From Alentia gelatinosa (taxonomy: Eukaryota > Annelida > Polychaeta > Phyllodocida > Polynoidae): DNA of 64,000 nucleotides. The translations under genes were made by a program, and so were the position numbers. Where the stretch lies: positions 60,142,841 through 60,206,840 of the forward strand of contig OX465584.1 in assembly GCA_950022655.1 (NCBI GenBank), read 5' to 3'. The notes under the pieces were generated by a model that was not told the origin of the DNA, did no database searches, and saw only the letters and a list, made by a program, of their open reading frames with translations. Below are positions 58,966 to 64,000 of this stretch, piece by piece (the stretch's first letter is position 1; every line of letters begins with the position of its first letter).

Positions 58966-60419
58966 ATTAATGTTGATGTACATGATGATATGATAAAAAT
59001 ACCTGCGTACGGATCAAGTTTCAACAGTAAAATTGTAGTACATAATGCCACCCGTATAATTACAGCATACCTGGTCATATACCTTGATGGTCAACATCGG
59101 ATCAGATTTTTGCTTTTCAAAAGTGATAAATTCCCCTCCTATTTCTAAAAATTAATTTGTATTCTCCATTTGATTTGAAATTGATTAGAAATGGAATCAG
59201 CAGAAAAAATATTACATAAGTAGAAATTTCAGAGATACCTCTCCAATAAGAACTCAGAACTAAGATGTACAATCTCTGGTTTAAGATGGCAGATCTCCAA
59301 GTCTCAATTCATGTGAATTATTCCTTCAAATGATAATCTATGAATTACATAGCAATCATTTATTCATATAACAGAAAGTTACTACAGAAAAATCAGTATT
59401 CAAATCACACCTAAAGACTCTAAGCTTAGAAATAAACAATCGATTTGTTTACGAGGAAAAAAACCCACTGGCTGTATATGATTGTTTTAAAGGATGTCTC
59501 AAAAATTACAATTCCTTTTATAGTACAAATGCAAATATACTACATTGTATTTATTTCATTTCTGTATATTAAACAAAATATTTACATGATATCAAATGAT
59601 ATCACTGGCCTTGATTTCACTGTATCATTGAGGTTATGTCATGGTCTGGCAATGGCGAAGGTGCCTCAAGACACATGATATTTTGATTGTTTACCATGTG
59701 AATAATAGAATGCACTCCATTGTGATTTACTATCAATATTCACAAACTGCTTTAAAAAAATTATTTAATGATTAATATTAAAATAATATTACCAAACATG
59801 TTGAATAACCAAGCTCAGACTGTAACATAACACATTTTGTCTGATCGCCTCGATACCCACAGAGCATAATAAGATGCCTGATGAGTCGTTTCCACCGAAA
59901 CCTTGATAATTAACCCGCTCGGAAGGACCGTACAATCCCTCTGGCAATCATTCGCACAATATAACAGTACTTACTGACCAAGAGACTCTACATATCACTG
60001 TGAAGACCTCAGAGATACGGTTGTTGACATCAGTGACGTCACAGCCGTCAGCGCACTATGGTTACAGTGGTCAGGGGCAGTTCTAATAACTGCCATTCAA
60101 GGTAGCATTGCTAGGGGAGAAGGACAGCACCTCATCTTGTATTAAACAAAATTTAATGAAGATAAATTCCCACCATAACACAAAACCACTTTCCAGTTCA
60201 GATTTACCCCGAATGTTGTACAACAGTCAAGGAAAGCAAAAAATAAATATAAACACTTTAAGCAATAGAGAAAAAAAAAAAAAAAATCTTCAAAAATCAT
60301 GGGGGTGCAAAATTAAAAATCCCCGACACCACTGATATTTAGGAGTTTTTTTTTTCTTTCTTTTTTTTTTTAGGAGGGATTTTTTGGAAAACAATAAAGA
60401 AAACTTTACCCAAATAAAT

Positions 60420-60935
60420 CTACTTCAAGTCTCCCTCCCAATGAATGCAGTAATTGTCTGGATCCTCTTCCTCAAGACAGTGGTTGTATGGTGACTGTAG
60501 TAACCTCTGCATTTTATTTTCCATCTTATCTACATTTTTCAAGTCGATCTGATCAAGGAATTCCACCACCTCAATGTGACTTATGTCTGGAGGTGCAGGG
60601 TCAAGCTGCTGTGTGTTGTCTCCTACCTCAGAAATATTGGTGGTATTTGACTCGGCAATACCATCTATCTGCAGCTGCTGTTTGATGAAGGTGATGACCT
60701 CTGCTGTGTTGAAAACCTCATCATCTTTGTAGAAGCCATGCTCTGGAACCAGCTGATTCTCCTGGTCGTCGTCCATGGATGCTGACCTTCTTTCCGGTAC
60801 CTGCTCAGTTTTTATTTCGTTCTCTAGAGGCTGTGTTGGCACAAGTTGTGTGTCAAGGCAATCTGTCCACACGAATGCATTGGATTCGGGTACCGTTTGG
60901 CTTGTATTTTCAGTCTTCGGAGCGCCATCGTTCAT
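60420..60935 (-). CDS. Terminal exon of the unrecognised acidic protein
   Basis: Acceptor TTTTACAG is followed directly by ATGAACGATGGC, so the frame could also start here; joining to 62854 in phase 0 is equally consistent. 171 codons then TAG at 60422-60420. This is the longest open frame in the window and shows protein-like composition: many acidic residues, few rare residues, no low-complexity runs. Confidence 0.75.
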   Translation of the reverse strand: MNDGAPKTENTSQTVPESNAFVWTDCLDTQLVPTQPLENEIKTEQVPERRSASMDDDQENQLVPEHGFYKDDEVFNTAEVITFIKQQLQIDGIAESNTTNISEVGDNTQQLDPAPPDISHIEVVEFLDQIDLKNVDKMENKMQRLLQSPYNHCLEEEDPDNYCIHWEGDLK

Positions 60936-62939
60936 CTGTAAAAGAATATAGAGGCATCTGGGGGGTGTTTTTCAGTTGAGACGATCTTAAGTTGAGACCG
61001 TTTGAGGGTCAAAGTGTTTTTCAGTTTAGATGATCTTAGGGGATCTCAAGTTGAGACTAAGATAAGAGCGTTTGGGGTGCTTTGGGTGTTTTTCAGTTGA
61101 GACGATCTTAGGGGATCTCAAGTGAAAGGGTCTCAACTTGAGACCAGTTGATACTTGTCTTAACTTTCTCATCTGGTGCCAAAACATATCAAAATTTAAA
61201 GATATTTAGAGCCAAGTGTATTAGTAACCTGGCAAACCTATATTCCAAATTTCATAGTTTTATTGTGGCTATTATGACCATGAGACACAATTGATAAGCA
61301 ACATAAAAATGGAGACACTGCACCACTCAGCTAGTTTGTGCTGAATCTACTGTATCGCTTAAAGTCAGTCTCAACTTGAGATCGGTCTCAACTTTAGATC
61401 ACTCTATAGAACCGATTGAAACCAGCAACACTATGTTATGCTGACGGCTAATCCCGCTTTATTGACTGAAATGTAAGCAAGAACTACTGTATTATCATCA
61501 GATGAAATATCAATAAAGAAATTCTGAAGAAAAAAAAAGGGCTAGGGATCCCAAGTTGAGATCGTTTCAGCTGAGATCCCCTGGTTGGACTTGAGACAAC
61601 ATCTGAAAAATTCGGTCTCAGGATCTTTGATCGATCTTAGTGGATATCAAGTTGAGATCGTCTCAACTGGAAAACACCCCCCTGGTTTACCAGGGAGGTT
61701 TTATTTTTAGATGCGATAATCGTTGATAGCGTTTATTAAAGGTTTCTTGAGTTTTCAATATAAATACAACGACCATTGGCTTCATGGGGTGTGGTATATC
61801 AAGGATGTTGACCATTGTTTCGAAAATTATGGCAAAATCTATTATAATTACAGAACGGTCGCTATTAACGATTATCGCATCTAAAAAGTACGATACCACT
61901 TAGTATTTATGAATGGGTGAAGATTGTTCAGAGACTAACAATCGGTGCAATGGAGCACCACCTCTATCTCTGGCAGAGGCATCATATTTCTTGAGCTTCT
62001 GCTACATTGTTTATTGTGTCCATTGAAGTAGGAGGAGGGATTGAATAGGTAGCCATTTTGTCCCTATTGGTTTAGTGTTGTTCTCTATATTCATGTACTG
62101 TGAAGTTGTAGCCAGTGCAGATTCCCACTTTCCATATACTACTCACACATGAATTTGACAGTGTTTTGTGTAGCACTGCTTTTTGGCTTGTACCATCAAA
62201 AAAAATTTAAATTTACACATGAAACCAGTTCAAATGTCATTTTTCAACTGAATAAAAAAAAAAAAAAAAAAAATGTCAATGTTCAACTAATTGGCATATG
62301 CCATAGTGTGTAGATAGGTGTACTGATGTCAGAAATGTATATTTTGTGGCATATATTCTTCCCTTCCTTTTTTTCTCTCTGGCCGAGTTGAGCGCAACCC
62401 AAGCTATGTCATTGTACTCATTCCTGATTTCTTAGTTGCCAGAATTGCTCATAGAGGTGCTATCAAATTTGTGGATGTGCTGTCGGGTTGTTGTTTTTTT
62501 TAATTTTTTTTTATAGAAAATCCCATTTTTGTCACCATCTAATAATGTCTGTGTGAGGCCAGGAGTGTTGTGTATGTCTGATTTATTCACTAGGTGGAGG
62601 TAGTGTAGTAGTTACAGATATGTTGCAGCAGAGTAGTATAGATGGCAAGACAGGCTAATACTACAGCCAAATTGTCATGTTAGTGTTTACTTTGTGGTGT
62701 TTTTTTTAAAATGAGGTTTCCATAAAGCTATACCTTATTATCAATTTCTTAAGCTATGAATATTTCATATATTCTCTTCTTTATGAATGCACTACCCAAA
62801 ATCTAGACCTAGAAAAAAATGTCTGTCTCTTTTTCTCTAAATCAAATACTTACCCCATAGTCTTCTGCGGTGAGGTATTCATCATTTGCGTTGTCATCGA
62901 GTTGCCCGGAAAGGAGGTTCTTGAAGCAATCCTCGACAT
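60420..62939 (-). CDS. Unrecognised acidic protein, last two exons (5' part off window)
   Basis: Two exons join in phase 0 to give about 200 C-terminal residues. The product is strongly acidic and Gln/Asn-rich, with no membrane segment or signal. It has repeated short motifs QLVP (residues 31 and 61 of the last exon) and ends in a Cys-containing tail, DPDNYCIHWEGDLK. A helix-rich stretch (VVEFLDQIDLKNVDKMENKM) precedes the tail. I do not recognise the family; composition would fit a nuclear regulatory or scaffold protein, but that is a guess. Entry to the first exon is phase 1, so at least one more coding exon lies beyond 64,000. Confidence 0.72.
60961..61682. mobile_element. GGGGTGTTTTTCAGTTGAGA-ended element with reiterated words
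   Basis: Inverted ends GGGGTGTTTTTCAGTTGAGA and TCTCAACTGGAAAACACCCC. The words AGTTGAGAC and TCTCAACTT recur more than ten times in both orientations. Its left end lies about 25 bases upstream of the terminal exon's acceptor. Confidence 0.8.
61690..61889. mobile_element. AATCGTTAATAG-type element
   Basis: Ends TTTTTAGATGCGATAATCGT and ACGATTATCGCATCTAAAAA; interior GTTTCGAAAATTATGGC matches 55387-55560. Confidence 0.82.
62854..62939 (-). CDS. Penultimate exon of the unrecognised acidic protein
   Basis: 86 bases between acceptor CACCTTTAG and donor GTAAGT, entry phase 1 and exit phase 0. The product is VEDCFKNLLSGQLDDNANDE followed by YLTAEDYG. The clean splice sites and open frame support it as a real exon. 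Confidence 0.7.
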
Positions 62940-63134
62940 CTAAAGGTGTCACAAGGAGTTCATCAATGGACAAGTATCAACCTTGATTCATTTTTGTTTA
63001 ATAGCATCTTTCATGTTTAAAAAACTAACAACTTGAATATATACAGGGTCAGCAAGAAAAGTGGACTATATTTCCATATGCCTGCTTTATCACAACCTGG
63101 CATATACAATATATCCATTTGCATTGCATATGTC
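62940..63134. other. Upstream intron of the acidic-protein gene
   Basis: No exon or element seen. The next 5' exon of the gene must be beyond the window. Confidence 0.5.
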
Positions 63135-63867
63135 CATATTTGTTTATTTGGGTAGTTTAATGTCCAATATGTTCTATCAGACTTAATTCAGGTTTGACCG
63201 GATCTATGAGATGAATTTAGGTAGAAATCTCACCCCTACACTTTTACCGAGATGAGAATTCTTTTACTTCCCACACCACATAGACATGGTATGAGAACGA
63301 TTGGCCTTTGATATAGCAGTAAATCTATCACTGCTGGGGATGAAGGAGAAAGGTGGCTGTACAGCACACCACATAGACAAGGTATGAGAAGGATTGGCCT
63401 TTGATATAGCAGTAAATCTACAACTGCTGAGCATGAAGGAGAAAGGTGGCTGCACACCACACCACAGACATGGTATGAGAAGGATTGGCTTTTGATATAG
63501 CAGTAAATCTACCACGGCTACGGACGAAGGAGAAAGGTGGCTGTATGCCACACCACATAGACATGGTATGAGAAGGACTGACCTTTGATATAGCAGTAAA
63601 TCTACCACTGCGGAAGGTGAAGGAGAAAGGTGGCTGTACACCACACCACATAGACATGGTATGAGAAGGACTGGCCTTTGATATAGCAGTAAATCTACCA
63701 CTGTTACGGACAAAGGAGAAAGGTGGCTGCACACCACACCACATAGACATGATATGAGAAGGACTGGCCTTTAATATAGCAGTGAATCTACCACTGTTAC
63801 GGACGAAGGAGAAAGGTAGCTGTACACCACACCACATAGACATGACATAGACTGGCCTTTGATATAG
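63135..63867 (-). repeat. SINE tail and 93-bp minisatellite derived from the SINE body
   Basis: The SINE tail and body (minus strand) lead into seven units marked by TAGACATGGTATGAGAAGGA-like words at 63281, 63374, 63466, 63558, 63651, 63744 and 63837. Each unit also holds TTTGATATAGCAGTAAATCT and GAAGGAGAAAGGTGGCTG. Long open frames across it arise from the repeat and are not genes. Confidence 0.9.
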
Positions 63868-64000
63868 CAGTTTATTACCCATCTGATACGGAGTCTCCAT
63901 ACTAAACCTATGGAGATTACAGATCGCTACTGAGAGGATACGGAGCTCCGTACCCTCCTAGGAGGATACAGATTTTTTAGATGAAAGTAGTCCCAAACAT
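63868..64000. mobile_element. C-family fold-back, left end, cut by the window edge
   Basis: Begins TTTATTACCCATCTGATACG, then CTCCATACTAAACCTATGGA and CAGATCGCTACTGAGAGGAT. It matches the reverse of 18610-18752 base for base over long stretches. Confidence 0.8.

Larger units (their letters stand above)
46697..60419. other. Intergenic region and 3' flanks of two convergent genes
   Basis: The 3' UTR of KIAA0930 must begin at 46697 and that of the minus-strand gene at 60419; neither poly(A) site can be fixed. No further protein-coding exon is convincing on either strand. Between listed repeats, 47150-47980, 50700-51950, 53100-53960, 54925-55380, 55560-56640, 56920-58280 and 58970-60400 are AT-rich with no clear element. 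Confidence 0.6.
60936..62853. other. Intron of the unrecognised acidic-protein gene
   Basis: Contains two elements (60961-61682 and 61690-61889). 61900-62850 is AT-rich, with an A-run near 62253-62272 and no recognised element. Confidence 0.6.

Noticed and set aside
63236..63900. Overlapping open frames of 74, 157 and 160 codons on the minus strand
   Set aside because: All read through the same 93-bp SINE-derived minisatellite; the periodic peptide (SPSHTMSMWCG) simply reflects the DNA repeat.

Overview
The window is nuclear DNA from a multicellular animal. Genes are split into short exons with GT/AG introns of conserved phase, the intergenic and intronic DNA is AT-rich, and most of the sequence is non-coding and packed with short non-autonomous transposons, tRNA-derived SINEs and fold-back elements. 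The protein families point to a metazoan and the repeat landscape fits a marine invertebrate, perhaps a mollusc; the sequence alone does not give the species. No prokaryotic features, CRISPR arrays or viral genes were seen.

Layout. (1) About 1.0-10.9 kb, minus strand: the 5' part of a HAD-superfamily phosphoglycolate / glycerol-3-phosphate phosphatase (PGP-like), with further 3' exons beyond the left edge. One cap-domain exon is present twice (6072-6225 and 1032-1179) with identical splice phases, which looks like a mutually exclusive exon pair. (2) 10,907-11,256: a 350-bp divergent promoter region between two start codons. (3) 11.26-46.7 kb, plus strand: a complete 11-exon gene for the conserved protein KIAA0930 (DUF2045 family), reconstructed here as 484 residues. 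Its exon 9 sits at the end of a tandem array of ten copies of its own splice acceptor and 5' half. (4) 46.7-60.4 kb: intergenic DNA, almost entirely repeats. (5) 60.4-62.9 kb, minus strand: the last two exons of an unrecognised acidic protein whose 5' part lies beyond the right edge. (6) 63.1-64.0 kb: a SINE-derived 93-bp minisatellite running into another fold-back element.

Repeats. Several families are defined by copies that can be compared within the window: a tRNA-Thr-like SINE with a (ACAA)n tail; elements with 5'-CAGG ends and 6-bp target duplications; GGCCATCC-ended elements flanked by TA; GGCCACT-ended elements flanked by TAA; TATAGGGCACA-ended elements; GGTTCCACCAACAC-ended elements; and a superfamily of long fold-back elements. 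The fold-backs share a terminal module (TTATCYYACCCC, then CCATAGGCTTAACATTGGG) but have unrelated hairpin arms, and many of the arms are closed by GGCGAAGCC, a known ultra-stable DNA mini-hairpin. Together with the exon duplications in two neighbouring genes, this modular fold-back system is the main unusual feature of the window.
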